Below, piece by piece: positions 42,749-52,256 of a stretch of DNA of 64,000 nt. The notes under the pieces were generated by a model. It was not told the origin of the DNA and searched no databases. It saw nothing but the letters and a program-made list of their open reading frames with translations. Numbering within the stretch: position 1 is the stretch's first letter; the number at the start of each line of letters is the position of its first letter. This DNA is from Starkeya sp. ORNL1 (GTDB lineage Bacteria; Pseudomonadota; Alphaproteobacteria; Rhizobiales; Xanthobacteraceae), in contig NZ_CP048834.1 of assembly GCF_012971745.1 (NCBI RefSeq), positions 496,001-560,000 on the forward strand, in the 5' to 3' direction. Position numbers and translations under genes: made by a program.

Positions 42749-44878
42749 ATGTGTCGCTGGCGCGCATGGTGGAAGGGGCTGCCGCCTCTTGCCCTCCTTA
42801 TCGCCGCGGCCGTGTTCTTCTCACGCGCACCGGTGGAGAGCGATCTCTCCGAGCGTGCCGAAAACCTCATGAACGAGATCGGCGAATCCTGGGCGCGAGC
42901 CAGCTTTGACGGGCGCGACGCGCTGCTGCAGGGCGAGGCGCTCTCCGAGGATGCGCGACTGAAGGTGCGCGCCGAACTCGCCCGCATGTCCGGCGTGCGC
43001 ACGGTTGAGGACCGCACCACGCTGCTGCCGGAGCGCCGGCCCTTCACGCTGTCCGCCATTCGCGATGGCTCGAACCTGCGGCTCGAGGGCTATGTGCCCT
43101 CGCGCTATGCACGGGTGCGTATCGTGGAGGCGGCGCGCACCATGCTGCCGGGCGTGACGGTGAGCGGCGCGGAAGGACTGGTGCGGGCGCGCGGCGTGCC
43201 GGCCGGCGATTTCGCCGGCGTCGTCGCCTTCGGCATCGCTCAATTGGCCAAGATGCCGTCAGGGCGCGTCACCATCTCCGACGATGCGTTTTCCATCGAG
43301 GGCCGGGCGCCGGACTTCGCCACCTATGATGCGCTGGAAGTGACCGTGCGCACCGAGCTGCCGTCGGATTTCAAGCTGGCGCGCTTCGCCGTGCTGCCGC
43401 CGGCGGTTTCGCCCTTCCTGTGGTCGGCACAGCGTGAGGAAGACGGCGTCCAGCTCTCCGGCTACATCCCGCTCGGCGATGCCCGGCGCTCGCTGCTCGA
43501 CGCGGTGCGCGGCGCGGTGCCGGGTGCGGCGATCTCGGACCAGCTTCGCCTCGCCGATGGCGCGCCGCCGACCGATGGCTGGCTGCGGGCGGCCGCGTTC
43601 GCGCTCCAGCAACTTGGCCGGCTGCCGGGCGGCAAGGTGACGCTTTCCGATACCACCATCGCCCTTGAGGGCCGGGCGCCGGATTTTGCCGCCTACGACG
43701 CCCTCGCGGCGGCTCGCCGTGCCGTGCCCGAAGGCTATACGGTCACGCGTTTTGCCGTCGAGCCGCCGACGGTCGCGCCCTTCACCTGGGGCGTGCTGCG
43801 CGGCGCCAATGGCCTGCGCGTGGTCGGCTATGCGCCCTCCGAGGATGCCAAGCGCCTGGTCGGCGACGCGGTGCGCGCCGCTTTCCCCGGTGTGCCGGTG
43901 AGCGACGAGATGCGCATCGCCTCGGGCGGGCCGTCCGCCGAGACCTGGGTGGCAGCGACGGTGTTCGGGGTGAATCAGCTGGCCAAGTTGCGCATCGGCG
44001 AGATACGCGGCATCGGCGCCAAGCTTTCTATCATCGGCGAGGCGCAGGATTCCGCCGCCTATGGTGCGGTGAGTACGGCACTGGCCGCGCCGCTGCCCGG
44101 TGGCTTCGCGCTGGAGAAATCCGATGTGCGCCCGCCCGTGGTGAAGCCCTACGTGTTCGGGCTGCGCAAGGACGGGCAGGGGCTCACGGTCTCCGGCTTC
44201 TATCCGGTGCGTCAGGATCATGACGCGCTGCTGGCGCTTGCGCGGGTGCAATTGCTCGGCGCGGCGGTGAACGATGTCTCGGCGGTGGCGCTCGGCGCGC
44301 CGGACGGCTTCGCCCGCGCCGCGGCGGTCGCTTTGCGCGAACTGGCGCGGCTGGAGGGTGGCGAAGCCCGGCTCGACGACCAGAAGCTGCGCTTCTCCGG
44401 CACCGCGCTCTATCCGGCAGCGGTGGATGCGATCCGTGCCGCGCTGGCCGCGGACCTGCCGGCGGGTTTTTCCGCCGAGGTGACGCTGGAGATCGCCCCG
44501 CCGCCGCCGCCGATGGACAAGGTCAGTTGCCAGAAGGCGCTGACCGATCTGCTGAGCCGCGGCTCCGTCAGCTTCCAGAAGGGCAGCGCGGCGCTCGATC
44601 CGACCAGCCGCGGCCTGCTCGACCATCTCGCGGCCGTCGCCTCGGGTTGCCCGGAAGCGACCATCGAGATCGCCGGCCATAGCGGTGCGCAGGGCGACGG
44701 CGCCGACAATCACGACCTCGCGGCGCAACGCGCGCAATCGGTCGCCGATTATTTCGCCCAGGCCGGAATCTCCGCCGGCCGGCTGGTCGCGATCGGCTAT
44801 GGCGAGAGCGACGGCCTGCCGGCTGCGAACACCACCGGCCTGCCGGACGGCCGGCGCATCGAATTCATAGTGAGGTAA
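42749..44878 (+). CDS. OmpA-family envelope protein with four internal repeats
   Basis: 709 residues. One N-terminal membrane segment at about 10-27 anchors the protein; about 95-620 consist of four tandem copies of a roughly 150-residue BON-like unit (recurrent PPxVxPFxW, GYxPSxDA, LAxLPxGxVxLSD, GRAPDFAAYDAL). A proline linker (APPPPPMDK) leads to an OmpA-type peptidoglycan-binding domain at about 620-709 (SVSFQKGSAALDP, EIAGHSGAQGDG, NHDLAAQRAQSVADY). It therefore links the inner membrane to peptidoglycan. The layout recalls ArfA/OmpATb-type proteins, but with more repeats. Two micro-proteins follow directly. Confidence 0.85.
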   Translation: MCRWRAWWKGLPPLALLIAAAVFFSRAPVESDLSERAENLMNEIGESWARASFDGRDALLQGEALSEDARLKVRAELARMSGVRTVEDRTTLLPERRPFTLSAIRDGSNLRLEGYVPSRYARVRIVEAARTMLPGVTVSGAEGLVRARGVPAGDFAGVVAFGIAQLAKMPSGRVTISDDAFSIEGRAPDFATYDALEVTVRTELPSDFKLARFAVLPPAVSPFLWSAQREEDGVQLSGYIPLGDARRSLLDAVRGAVPGAAISDQLRLADGAPPTDGWLRAAAFALQQLGRLPGGKVTLSDTTIALEGRAPDFAAYDALAAARRAVPEGYTVTRFAVEPPTVAPFTWGVLRGANGLRVVGYAPSEDAKRLVGDAVRAAFPGVPVSDEMRIASGGPSAETWVAATVFGVNQLAKLRIGEIRGIGAKLSIIGEAQDSAAYGAVSTALAAPLPGGFALEKSDVRPPVVKPYVFGLRKDGQGLTVSGFYPVRQDHDALLALARVQLLGAAVNDVSAVALGAPDGFARAAAVALRELARLEGGEARLDDQKLRFSGTALYPAAVDAIRAALAADLPAGFSAEVTLEIAPPPPPMDKVSCQKALTDLLSRGSVSFQKGSAALDPTSRGLLDHLAAVASGCPEATIEIAGHSGAQGDGADNHDLAAQRAQSVADYFAQAGISAGRLVAIGYGESDGLPAANTTGLPDGRRIEFIVR

Positions 44879-44882
44879 GGCA

Positions 44883-45032
44883 ATGTTGTTCCTGGCGCTG
44901 GAGCTCTGGCCCTATTTGCTCGTCGCGCTGGCGATCGGCCTCGCCACCGGCTGGCTCAGCGGCTGCGCGCCGCGCCGCGTGGCAATCGACACCGTCGCGC
45001 CCGCTGCCGAGCCGGCGGAGGGGACACCATGA
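44883..45032 (+). CDS. Micro membrane protein downstream of the OmpA-like gene
   Basis: 49 residues starting 4 bp after the OmpA-like stop, with GAGGTAAGG as ribosome-binding site. One strong membrane segment (ELWPYLLVALAIGLATGWLSG) is followed by a short Pro/Ala tail. Short single-pass proteins of this kind may stabilise a larger envelope complex. Position, ribosome-binding site and the ATGA coupling to the next small gene support it. Confidence 0.6.
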   Translation: MLFLALELWPYLLVALAIGLATGWLSGCAPRRVAIDTVAPAAEPAEGTP

Positions 45033-45127
45033 TGGCTTTCGCCGCGCAGGTTGGGGCGCTGCTGCTCGTGGCCTTCGTTGCAGGTTGCGGCGGCGGCTGC
45101 TGGCTGCGGCGTAGTCTAAGGGGCTGA
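45029..45127 (+). CDS. 32-residue micro-protein, membrane or lipoprotein-like
   Basis: 32 residues; the first ATG overlaps the upstream TGA and a second ATG follows, with GGAGGGG upstream. The hydrophobic stretch GALLLVAFVAGCGGGCWL holds LVAFVAGC, which could be a lipoprotein cleavage site with the Cys as modified residue, or the whole may be a short transmembrane peptide. Its tail is RRSLRG. Too short for family assignment. Confidence 0.45.
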   Translation: MMAFAAQVGALLLVAFVAGCGGGCWLRRSLRG

Positions 45128-45170
45128 CCCAAGAGTCGACGATCGGTCCCAAGGGCCGGTCGTTCCCACC

Positions 45171-45253
45171 GTCATGGCCGGCCTTGTGCCGGCCATCTCG
45201 ATTCCCGATGCGCTGTCCGGAATCGAGATCCCCGGCACAAGGCCGGGGATGAC
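45171..45253. repeat. REP-like inverted pair, second copy
   Basis: Two facing about 35-bp units (GTCAT..CCGGCCTTGTGCCGG..ATCTCGATTCC) form an almost perfect long inverted repeat around a 12-bp spacer. The same unit type occurs at 11378-11459. It sits between convergent genes. Confidence 0.85.
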
Positions 45254-45296
45254 GGTCATTTTGGATGCATCGGTCTGGTCCCGTTAGACCGCAGGC

Positions 45297-47534
45297 TTAA
45301 AGCCCGCCCACGGCTTCGGTCTTCGGGCGGGAGCCACGCAGGTCGGCTTCGATCTGCAGCGTGCCGCGGCCGCCGAAGCGGGTCTTGTAGACCTGCGCAT
45401 TCTCCATCACCCGCTGCACATAATTGCGGGTCTCGGAGAAGGGGATGCGCTCCACCCAATCGATCGGGTCGATGGCGGGATCGCGTGGATCGCCATAGGC
45501 GGCAACCCATTTGGCCACGCTGCCGCGCCCGCCATTATAGGCGGCGAAGGTCAGCACATAGCTGTTGTCGTAATTGTCGAGCAGGCTGCGCAGCTCCGCC
45601 GCACCGAACTGCACATTCACCGTCGGGTTGTTGTGCAGGCTCTTGACGTCGAAGGGGACGCCTTCGCGCTTGGCGATGGTGCGCCCGGTGGCCGGCATCA
45701 CCTGCATCAATCCGGTGGCGCCGGCGCGCGAGACCACGGCGGCGTTGAACATGCTCTCCTGCCGGGCAATGGCGTAGACCACGGCGCGGTCGACATCCGG
45801 TCCGATCGGGCGGTAGCTCGGAATGCCGATGGTCGGATAGGCGTCGGCTTCCAGCGGAATGCCGCGGTTGAGCGCATTCTTGCCGATCACCACCATGGCC
45901 CGCGCATTGCGCTGACCCTCGGCGATGTCGGCGAGCAGGCCGAGCGAAGCGGCGTCCGGCAGGCGCTCGGACAGGTCGGAGGCCAGGGCCATGGCGAGGT
46001 CGCGCTCGCCGAGCTGGAGCAGCAGCTTGAAGATCTGCACGCCTTCGTCACGCGAGAAGGCTGTGCGCTGGGCCGCGCTCGGTGCCGGTGCCTCGCGCAC
46101 GCTCATCGCCGTCAGGCCGAGCCGGGCGCGGGCGATCAGGCCGTAATAGGCGGTCGGGTAATTGGCCGCGACCTGGTACTGGCTGCGGGCGCCGGCATTA
46201 TTACCGAGCGCCTCGGCAGCACGGCCCTGCCAATAGAAGCCGCGGGCGATGGTCGCGGGATGCGACTGGCCCTCGGCGATCTTGGCGAAATGCTGCTGGG
46301 CGGTGCGGGCATCGCCGAGGAAGCGCAGGGCGATCCAGCCGGCGGTGAATTGCTGCTCGGAGCGCTTGTTATCGTCTTCCGGCGGGGCGGCGTCGCGCGC
46401 GATCTTGTAGGCGGTCTTGGCGTCGCCGAGATCGAGCAGTTCGCGGGCGACCAGCCGGCGCTCGACCCACCATTCATCCGGGTCGACGATGGCGGCGGCC
46501 TCCTTTGGAGCGCTCGACAGGATGCGGGCTGCGGTCGCGTCGTCTCCGGCGCGGCGTGCAATCTTGGCCTGGGTGTAGAGATAGGCCGGGTCGTTGCGCA
46601 GCCCGAGCGGCACGGCGGCAAGCAGCTTGGTCGGATCACCATTCTTGGCGAACAGCGCGATGCGGGCGCGGGCGAGGGCGACGACATCGTCACCGGCACG
46701 CTGCGCCGCACGCAGGCCGCGGGTCGCGTCCTCGGCGTAGAGCAGCTTGTCGGCGCGGTATTTATGATCGGCGCGGGTGAGCAGGCCGCCGAACTCCACC
46801 ATGACGGTGGATTCGGTATCTTCCATCAGCGGATCTTCGCGCCAGGCGTCGCGCAGCCACGCGGTGCCGCCGGTGCGGTCGCCGGCGGCGAACAGGGCAC
46901 GGGCAAGCGCGAGCTTGCCCTCGCCGGAGATCGGCCGTTGCTCGGCGAAGAAGGCGCGTACCGTGCCGGGATCGCGGTTCTCGGCGAACAGCAGATATTC
47001 GAGCCGTCGGCGCAGCACGGTAGGAGTCGGCAGCGTCGGGTGCTGCTGAATGATTGCGACCGCCCGGTCGAAGCCGAGATCGCGGGCCGCGGCACGGATG
47101 GTCAGCCAGCGCACCAGAGCGCGGGCGCCGGGATCGCTGAGCTGGTCGGCGGCGGCAAGCGCCGCGGCGGACTGGCCCTTCTCGGCGAGATCCATGGCGC
47201 TCTGCAGCGAGCCGAGCGCGCCCGGAAGCGGCGCCGGCTTGACTGAGCCGGTGGACTGCGAATCAGCAGGCTTGGCGTCGTCCTTCTTCGCCGAATCCTT
47301 TTTCGCCACGTCTTTCTTGGCGGCGTCTTTTTTGGCGTCCTTTTTCGACGCTTCCTTCTTGCCGCCGTCCTTCTTGGACGCGCTCTTCTTGTCGGTGGGC
47401 TTGGCCGCCGTGGTCTTTGCGGGTGGCTTCTTGGCCTCTGCGCTCGCAGGCGCGGTGAAGCCGGCCGCCACAAGCATCAGGACGGCCGCAAACGGCATCA
47501 GAACGCCAAGACGGCGCGCGCTTATATGGCGCAT
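45297..47534 (-). CDS. slt: Soluble lytic murein transglycosylase, Slt70 type
   Basis: 745 residues. A signal peptide (about 1-32, ending APASAEA) is followed by an unusual lysine-rich stretch of KKD/KK-E repeats (about 35-85), a long alpha-helical superhelix (about 105-560), and the C-terminal lysozyme-like domain with catalytic Glu in YAIARQESMFNAAVVSRAGATGLMQVMPATG near residue 590, then NVQFGAAEL and FAAYNGG. It cuts peptidoglycan glycan strands forming anhydromuropeptides in the periplasm. ATG 47534 is chosen over a GTG at 47555. It is divergent from dapA. Confidence 0.92.
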   Translation of the reverse strand: MRHISARRLGVLMPFAAVLMLVAAGFTAPASAEAKKPPAKTTAAKPTDKKSASKKDGGKKEASKKDAKKDAAKKDVAKKDSAKKDDAKPADSQSTGSVKPAPLPGALGSLQSAMDLAEKGQSAAALAAADQLSDPGARALVRWLTIRAAARDLGFDRAVAIIQQHPTLPTPTVLRRRLEYLLFAENRDPGTVRAFFAEQRPISGEGKLALARALFAAGDRTGGTAWLRDAWREDPLMEDTESTVMVEFGGLLTRADHKYRADKLLYAEDATRGLRAAQRAGDDVVALARARIALFAKNGDPTKLLAAVPLGLRNDPAYLYTQAKIARRAGDDATAARILSSAPKEAAAIVDPDEWWVERRLVARELLDLGDAKTAYKIARDAAPPEDDNKRSEQQFTAGWIALRFLGDARTAQQHFAKIAEGQSHPATIARGFYWQGRAAEALGNNAGARSQYQVAANYPTAYYGLIARARLGLTAMSVREAPAPSAAQRTAFSRDEGVQIFKLLLQLGERDLAMALASDLSERLPDAASLGLLADIAEGQRNARAMVVIGKNALNRGIPLEADAYPTIGIPSYRPIGPDVDRAVVYAIARQESMFNAAVVSRAGATGLMQVMPATGRTIAKREGVPFDVKSLHNNPTVNVQFGAAELRSLLDNYDNSYVLTFAAYNGGRGSVAKWVAAYGDPRDPAIDPIDWVERIPFSETRNYVQRVMENAQVYKTRFGGRGTLQIEADLRGSRPKTEAVGGL

Positions 47535-47871
47535 GGGTTCACGCTCTCCCGACACTGACGCGAGACTTCTTCTGACCGCCGCGCTCGCAAGCCGGCACGG
47601 CTAGTTGTCCCGCGATCTTATTGACGAAACGCTAACCACAACCCCAGTCCGCGCAATCATAATTCGCGCGGCAGGCGTGTTTCTGCCTCCGCAAGAGGGC
47701 GAAACCGGGGCAGCCTCCCGTATGACGTGCGAGGCAGGAACGGAGCACCATCAGGGTTGACGTGCCAATAAGGCGCTTCCCCGCGGGCGCGTGACGCGAT
47801 ATCTGATTGCCCCTTCGCCTGGAACATCATTCGCGGGCGAAGCCGTCGCAGAGATTCCCCAGGAGCGCGCC

Positions 47872-48762
47872 ATGCCCCACCAGCCGCCATTCCGTGGCTC
47901 ATTTACGGCTCTCGTCACGCCGTTCCGTGATGGCGCGCTCGACGAGAAAGCCTTTCGCGGGCTGGTCGACTGGCAGATCGAAGAGGGCATACACGGCCTG
48001 GTTCCGGTCGGCACCACTGGCGAGAGCCCGACGCTGTCCCACGACGAGCACCACAAGGTGGTGGAGTGGTGCGTCGAGCAGGCCGGCGGCCGCGTACCGG
48101 TGATCGCCGGCGCCGGCTCCAACAGCACGGCGGAAGCGATCGGCCTCGCGCAGCATGCAGAGAAGGCGGGAGCGAATGCGGTACTGGTGGTGACGCCCTA
48201 TTACAACAAGCCGGGCCAGGAAGGCCTGTACCAGCACTACAAGGCGATCAACGACGGCATCGGTATTCCGATCATCATCTACAACATTCCCGGCCGCTCG
48301 GTCGTCGACATGTCGGTGGAGACCATGGCGCGGCTGTTCGAACTGAAGAACATCGCCGGGGTGAAGGACGCCACCGCCAATCTGGTGCGTGTCAGCCAGC
48401 AGCGCGCCGCGATGGGGCCGGGCTTCAACCAGCTCTCCGGCGAGGATGCCACCGCGCTCGCCTTCATGGCGCATGGCGGCGACGGCTGCATCTCGGTCGC
48501 CTCCAACGTGGCGCCGAAGCTGTGCTCGGAATTCCAGAACGCCTGCCTGTCCGGCGACTACCACACCGCGCTGAGCTACCAGGACCGGCTGTTCCCGCTG
48601 CACCAGGCGCTGTTCGTCGAGACCAACCCGTCGCCGACCAAATATGCGCTCTCGCTGCTCGGCAAGCTGGTCGACGAAGCGCGCCTGCCGATGGTGCCGG
48701 TGAGCGAGAAGACCAAGCAGACGGTGCGCGCCGCCATGGTCCATGCCGGGCTGCTGAACTGA
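47872..48762 (+). CDS. dapA: 4-hydroxy-tetrahydrodipicolinate synthase
   Basis: 296-residue TIM-barrel aldolase making the first committed intermediate of diaminopimelate and lysine. Visible are [12 protein letters not shown] at the start, [10 protein letters not shown] near residue 45, the active-site Tyr in [14 protein letters not shown] near residue 135, and the Schiff-base Lys in GVKDATANL near residue 163. AGGAG lies 8 nt before ATG 47872. Next to smpB as usual, but a parDE-like module now separates the two. Confidence 0.95.
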   Translation: MPHQPPFRGSFTALVTPFRDGALDEKAFRGLVDWQIEEGIHGLVPVGTTGESPTLSHDEHHKVVEWCVEQAGGRVPVIAGAGSNSTAEAIGLAQHAEKAGANAVLVVTPYYNKPGQEGLYQHYKAINDGIGIPIIIYNIPGRSVVDMSVETMARLFELKNIAGVKDATANLVRVSQQRAAMGPGFNQLSGEDATALAFMAHGGDGCISVASNVAPKLCSEFQNACLSGDYHTALSYQDRLFPLHQALFVETNPSPTKYALSLLGKLVDEARLPMVPVSEKTKQTVRAAMVHAGLLN

Positions 48763-48786
48763 GGCTGCCGTGGTAGGCTCGTCGGC

Positions 48787-49014
48787 ATGACCAAGCTGCT
48801 GGACGAGGCCATCGCGAAGCTGAAGGCATTGCCGGACCAGGAACAGGATCGGATCGCCGACCTGTTGCTGGAGCTTGCCGTTGCGGATGGCGCTGATCAC
48901 GAACTCACTCCCGAGCAGATTCGGGAGGTGGAGATCGCGATGGAACAGGCCGCCCGCGGCGAGTTTGCTAGCGACGAGGAAATGGCAGAGATCTGGCTCC
49001 GGTTCGACCTTTGA
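48787..49014 (+). CDS. Antitoxin-like protein of a ParE-type module
   Basis: 75 residues, acidic and helical, beginning MTKLLDEAIAKLKALPDQEQD and ending WLRFDL. Its end overlaps the TTG start of a ParE-type toxin frame by 4 bp. It resembles the short antitoxins that precede ParE toxins in proteobacteria, with an N-terminal dimerising helix pair and an acidic tail. It remains intact while its toxin partner is frameshifted, so it may be an orphan antitoxin. Confidence 0.7.
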   Translation: MTKLLDEAIAKLKALPDQEQDRIADLLLELAVADGADHELTPEQIREVEIAMEQAARGEFASDEEMAEIWLRFDL

Positions 49015-49303
49015 GGGTTCGTTTCACTCTCAAGGCGCGCAGTCAGCTGGCCAGTATCGAAGCCTTCTGCGAGCGCGCTCACCACGCGGCTTGAAAACCG
49101 TATCGGGAGCGATCATGCGGTCGCTCGCCAATATCGCCTCAGCTCCCCAGGCGGGACGGCCAGCCGTCCATCCAGGCAATCGCAGGTGGCGGGTGGCGGG
49201 CCTGCCTTACGTCATTATCTATTCCATCGACAATGAACGTGACGAGATCGCGATCCTTGGCGTATTTCACACGGCCCAAAACCGCGACGATGCAATGAAG
49301 TGA
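49011..49303 (+). pseudogene. ParE-type toxin, frameshifted
   Basis: The frame from TTG 49011 reads RVRFTLKARSQLASIEAFCERAHHAA and stops at 49092; the frame one base back then continues LKTVSGAIMRSLANIASAPQ, WRVAGLPYVIIYSIDNE and AILGVFHTAQNRDDA to the stop at 49303. Together these make one ordinary ParE protein of about 97 residues with the normal GLPYVI and final VFH-A-Q motifs. A single missing base near 49085-49092 explains the break. Either the toxin has been inactivated or the sequence has an error at this place. Confidence 0.75.
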
Positions 49304-49312
49304 GACGTGCCG

Positions 49313-49786
49313 ATGACCGAGAAGAAAGTCCTCCCCCGCAAGGTCGTCGCCGATAATCGGCGGGCGCGGTTCGACTATGAGATCGGCGAGGTCTTCGAGG
49401 CCGGCATTGCGCTGTCCGGCACCGAGGTGAAGAGCCTGCGCGGCGGCAAGGCGACCATTGCCGAAAGCTACGCCACGGCCAAGTCCGGCGAAGCGATCCT
49501 CTACAACTCGTTCATCCCGGAATATCTCCAGGCCAACCGCTTCAATCACGAGCCTCGCCGGCCGCGCAAGCTGCTGCTGCACCGGCGCGAGATTGCCAAG
49601 CTGTGGCAGGCGGTGGAGCGCGAGGGCATGACCGTGGTGCCGCTGCGCATCTATTTCAACGAGCAGGGCCGAGCCAAGGTCGAGCTTGCCATCGCGCGTG
49701 GCCGCAAGGCGCATGACAAGCGAGAGGCGCTGAAGGCCAAGGACTGGGCACGCGACAAGCAGCGGCTGATGCGCGACCGCGGCTGA
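49313..49786 (+). CDS. smpB: SsrA-binding protein
   Basis: 157-residue partner of tmRNA in ribosome rescue. The typical features are [13 protein letters not shown] near the start, [24 protein letters not shown] near residue 32, LLLHRREI near residue 85, and the basic tail [19 protein letters not shown] that reaches into the decoding centre. ATG 49313 is chosen; GTG 49307 is also possible. A bidirectional terminator follows. Confidence 0.95.
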   Translation: MTEKKVLPRKVVADNRRARFDYEIGEVFEAGIALSGTEVKSLRGGKATIAESYATAKSGEAILYNSFIPEYLQANRFNHEPRRPRKLLLHRREIAKLWQAVEREGMTVVPLRIYFNEQGRAKVELAIARGRKAHDKREALKAKDWARDKQRLMRDRG

Positions 49787-49795
49787 CCGGCCAAC

Positions 49796-49825
49796 AAAAA
49801 AGGCGCCGGTAACGGCGCCTTTTTC
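49796..49825. terminator. Bidirectional terminator between smpB and efp
   Basis: AGGCGCCG-GTAA-CGGCGCCT stem-loop (49801-49820) with an A-run before and a T-run after, serving the convergent smpB and efp genes. Confidence 0.9.
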
Positions 49826-49847
49826 TCATGACGCCAATGGCTTGGCG

Positions 49848-50417
49848 TCAGTCCTTCGCGCGCTCCACATAGGAACCGTCCGACGTCATGACGACGATGC
49901 GGGTGCCGATGCCGACATGCGGCGGCACCGCGGAGCGTACGCCGTTCGAGAGGATGGCGGGCTTGTAGGAGGACGAGGCGGTCTGGCCCTTGGTCACCGG
50001 CTCGGTGTCGGTCACTTCCAGCACCACGCGCTGCGGCAGATCGATGGCGATGGCGTTGCCCTCATGCATGGATAGCATGACCTGCATGCCCTCCTGGAGA
50101 TAGGCGGCCTGATCGCCGATGACATCCTTCTGCACCGCGACCTGGTCGTAATTCTCCGGGTTCATGAAATGATAGCCCTCGCCGTCCGAATACAGGAAGG
50201 TGTGCGGGCGGTCTTCGACATGGGCGCGCTCCACCTGCTCGGTGGTGCGGTAGCGCTCGGAGATCTTCACGCCATCGGAGATGCGGCGCATGTCGAGCTG
50301 CGTGACCGGCGTGCCCTTGCCGGGGTGGATGTTGTCGGCGGTAAGAACGACATAGAGCTTGCCGTCGATGTCGACCACGTTGCCCTTGCGCAGCGTGCTG
50401 GCGATGACCTTGACCAT
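49848..50417 (-). CDS. efp: Translation elongation factor P
   Basis: 189 residues with the three beta-barrel domains of EF-P; it helps ribosomes through polyproline stretches. The modified lysine is Lys34 in [10 protein letters not shown], the normal context for beta-lysylation by EpmA. The C-terminal segment [21 protein letters not shown] is typical. It is divergent from epmA, whose product modifies it. Confidence 0.95.
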   Translation of the reverse strand: MVKVIASTLRKGNVVDIDGKLYVVLTADNIHPGKGTPVTQLDMRRISDGVKISERYRTTEQVERAHVEDRPHTFLYSDGEGYHFMNPENYDQVAVQKDVIGDQAAYLQEGMQVMLSMHEGNAIAIDLPQRVVLEVTDTEPVTKGQTASSSYKPAILSNGVRSAVPPHVGIGTRIVVMTSDGSYVERAKD

Positions 50418-50535
50418 TACGGTCCTCTGGCTGTTGGGTGCGGCGGGGCCGCTGCACCGGGATTCCGTTGGGCGCCTCCTATACAAGCGCGCCCGCCTGC
50501 CGCCAACCCCGCCTCGATGTTGCGAGTGAAGCAGA

Positions 50536-51582
50536 ATGAACGTTCCAGCCTCGCCCTGGTGGGATCCCGGTCAATATGCCGACCGCCGGCCCTTCCTGCT
50601 GGCACGGGGGCGCATCACTGCGGCGGTGCGGGATTTCTTCACGGGACAGGGGTTTGTCGAGGCGGAGACGCCCATTCTCCAGGTCTCGCCCGGCAACGAG
50701 ACGCATCTGCATGCCTTCGCGACCTCGCTGATCGCGCCCGATGGCACGGCGCAGCCGCGCTATCTTCACACCTCGCCGGAATTCACCGCCAAGAAACTGC
50801 TGGCGGCGGGGGAGGAGCGGCTGTTCGTGCTCGCCCGCGTGTTCCGCAATGGCGAGCGGACCGGATTGCACCATCCCGAATTCACCATGCTGGAATGGTA
50901 TCGGGCGAGCGAGACCTATGACGCGCTGATGGCGGACTGCTCCGCCTTGCTGCGCGCCGCTGCCGAAGCGGTGGGAACTCGCATGTTCCGGTTTCGCGAT
51001 CTGGCTGCTGATCCGTTCGCGGAGCCGGAGCGGCTGACGGTCACGCAGGCTTTCGAACGTTATGCCAGCATCGATCTTGCGGCGAGCCTAGGCCCGGATG
51101 GCCGGACCGATCGCGACGTGCTGTGGCGTGCCGCAAGCGCTGCGGGCATCCGGGTGGCGCCGGACGACGTCTGGGCCGACGTTTTCACCCGGGTGATGGT
51201 GGAGAAGATCGAGCCGTTCCTCGGCATCGGCCGGGCGACGATCCTCACCGAATACCCGATCTCGGAGGCCGCGCTGGCGCGGCCGAAGCCCGGCGATCCG
51301 CGCTTTGCCGAGCGTTTCGAGCTCTATGTCTGCGGTGTCGAGTTGGCGAACGCGTTCGGCGAACTGACCGACGCCGCCGAGCAGCGCCGCCGTTTCCTCG
51401 CCTGGATGGGCGAGAAGCAGCGCATTTATGGCGAGCGCTACCCGATCGACGAGGAGTTCCTCACCGCGCTGGAATCGATGCCGGAGGCTTCCGGCATCGC
51501 GCTCGGGCTCGACCGCCTCGTCATGCTGGCGACCGGTGCAAGCCGGATCGAGCAGGTGCTTTGGGCGCCGGTGGCGCCTTAA
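50536..51582 (+). CDS. epmA: EF-P--(R)-beta-lysine ligase
   Basis: 348-residue class II lysyl-tRNA-synthetase paralogue lacking the anticodon-binding domain (GenX/PoxA/YjeA type). Motif 2 is in [27 protein letters not shown] near residue 95, motif 3 in [17 protein letters not shown] near residue 318, and [11 protein letters not shown] near residue 265 forms part of the lysine pocket. It attaches beta-lysine to Lys34 of EF-P. No EpmB (lysine 2,3-aminomutase), which makes the beta-lysine, is in the window. It is convergent with the next gene by a 4-bp stop overlap. Confidence 0.95.
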   Translation: MNVPASPWWDPGQYADRRPFLLARGRITAAVRDFFTGQGFVEAETPILQVSPGNETHLHAFATSLIAPDGTAQPRYLHTSPEFTAKKLLAAGEERLFVLARVFRNGERTGLHHPEFTMLEWYRASETYDALMADCSALLRAAAEAVGTRMFRFRDLAADPFAEPERLTVTQAFERYASIDLAASLGPDGRTDRDVLWRAASAAGIRVAPDDVWADVFTRVMVEKIEPFLGIGRATILTEYPISEAALARPKPGDPRFAERFELYVCGVELANAFGELTDAAEQRRRFLAWMGEKQRIYGERYPIDEEFLTALESMPEASGIALGLDRLVMLATGASRIEQVLWAPVAP

Positions 51583-52241
51583 GCGAGATGCGCCTTCACC
51601 GCGGCAAACACCGTGTGGAACATCGCCGGCGTCAGCACGCCGGTGTTCGTGTTGTAGCGGGAGCAATGGTAGCTGTCGAAAAGCCGGAGCCCGCCGATCT
51701 CGTGCGCCGCGCCGTGTGCAAACTTGAACCGCGACAGCCTCTCGCCATGTGCCGCCAGCACCTGATCGTGCGCAATCTTTCCAAGTGCAACTATCGCTTG
51801 CAGCTGTAGCATGCCGGCTATGGTGGCGTGTAGGAACGGCCGGCAGGTCTTCATCTCGTCGGTGGTCGGCTTGTTCTCCGGCGGCACGCAACGCACTGCA
51901 TTGGTGATGCGGGTGCCGATGAGGCGCAGACTATCGTCCGCCCGCGCTTCGAAGTGGCCATCGGCAAAGCCGTATTGGATCAGCGTCGAATAGAGCAGGT
52001 CGCCGGCATAGTCACCGGTGAACGGCCGGCCGGTGCGGTTGGCGCCGCGCAAGCCGGGCGCGAGGCCGACGATCAGCAGGCGCGCATCCGCGTTACCGAA
52101 GGACGGCACCGGCGCATTGTGCCAGTCATGCTCGACGGCACGCCATTGCTCGCGGAAGGCCACGAGCCGCGGGCAGCGCGGGCAGTCGCGCGTCGGCTCG
52201 GTGCCGGCGCCCGCAACGGGACCAGCGTCGGCAGCGAACAT
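51579..52241 (-). CDS. Uracil-DNA glycosylase, family 5 (UDGb) type
   Basis: 220 residues. The N-terminal CPRCPRL Cys pair supports an iron-sulfur cluster with further Cys residues in TNAVRCVPPENKPTTDEMKTCRPFL near residue 115. The active-site motif GLAPGLRGANRTGRPFTGDYAGD near residue 58 is the UDGb type, lacking the catalytic Asp of family 1. FDSYHCSRYNTNTGVLTPAMF near residue 188 is the second uracil-binding segment. It removes uracil and related lesions from DNA. Confidence 0.9.
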   Translation of the reverse strand: MFAADAGPVAGAGTEPTRDCPRCPRLVAFREQWRAVEHDWHNAPVPSFGNADARLLIVGLAPGLRGANRTGRPFTGDYAGDLLYSTLIQYGFADGHFEARADDSLRLIGTRITNAVRCVPPENKPTTDEMKTCRPFLHATIAGMLQLQAIVALGKIAHDQVLAAHGERLSRFKFAHGAAHEIGGLRLFDSYHCSRYNTNTGVLTPAMFHTVFAAVKAHLA

Positions 52242-52256
52242 GAGGACCGCCCGCGA

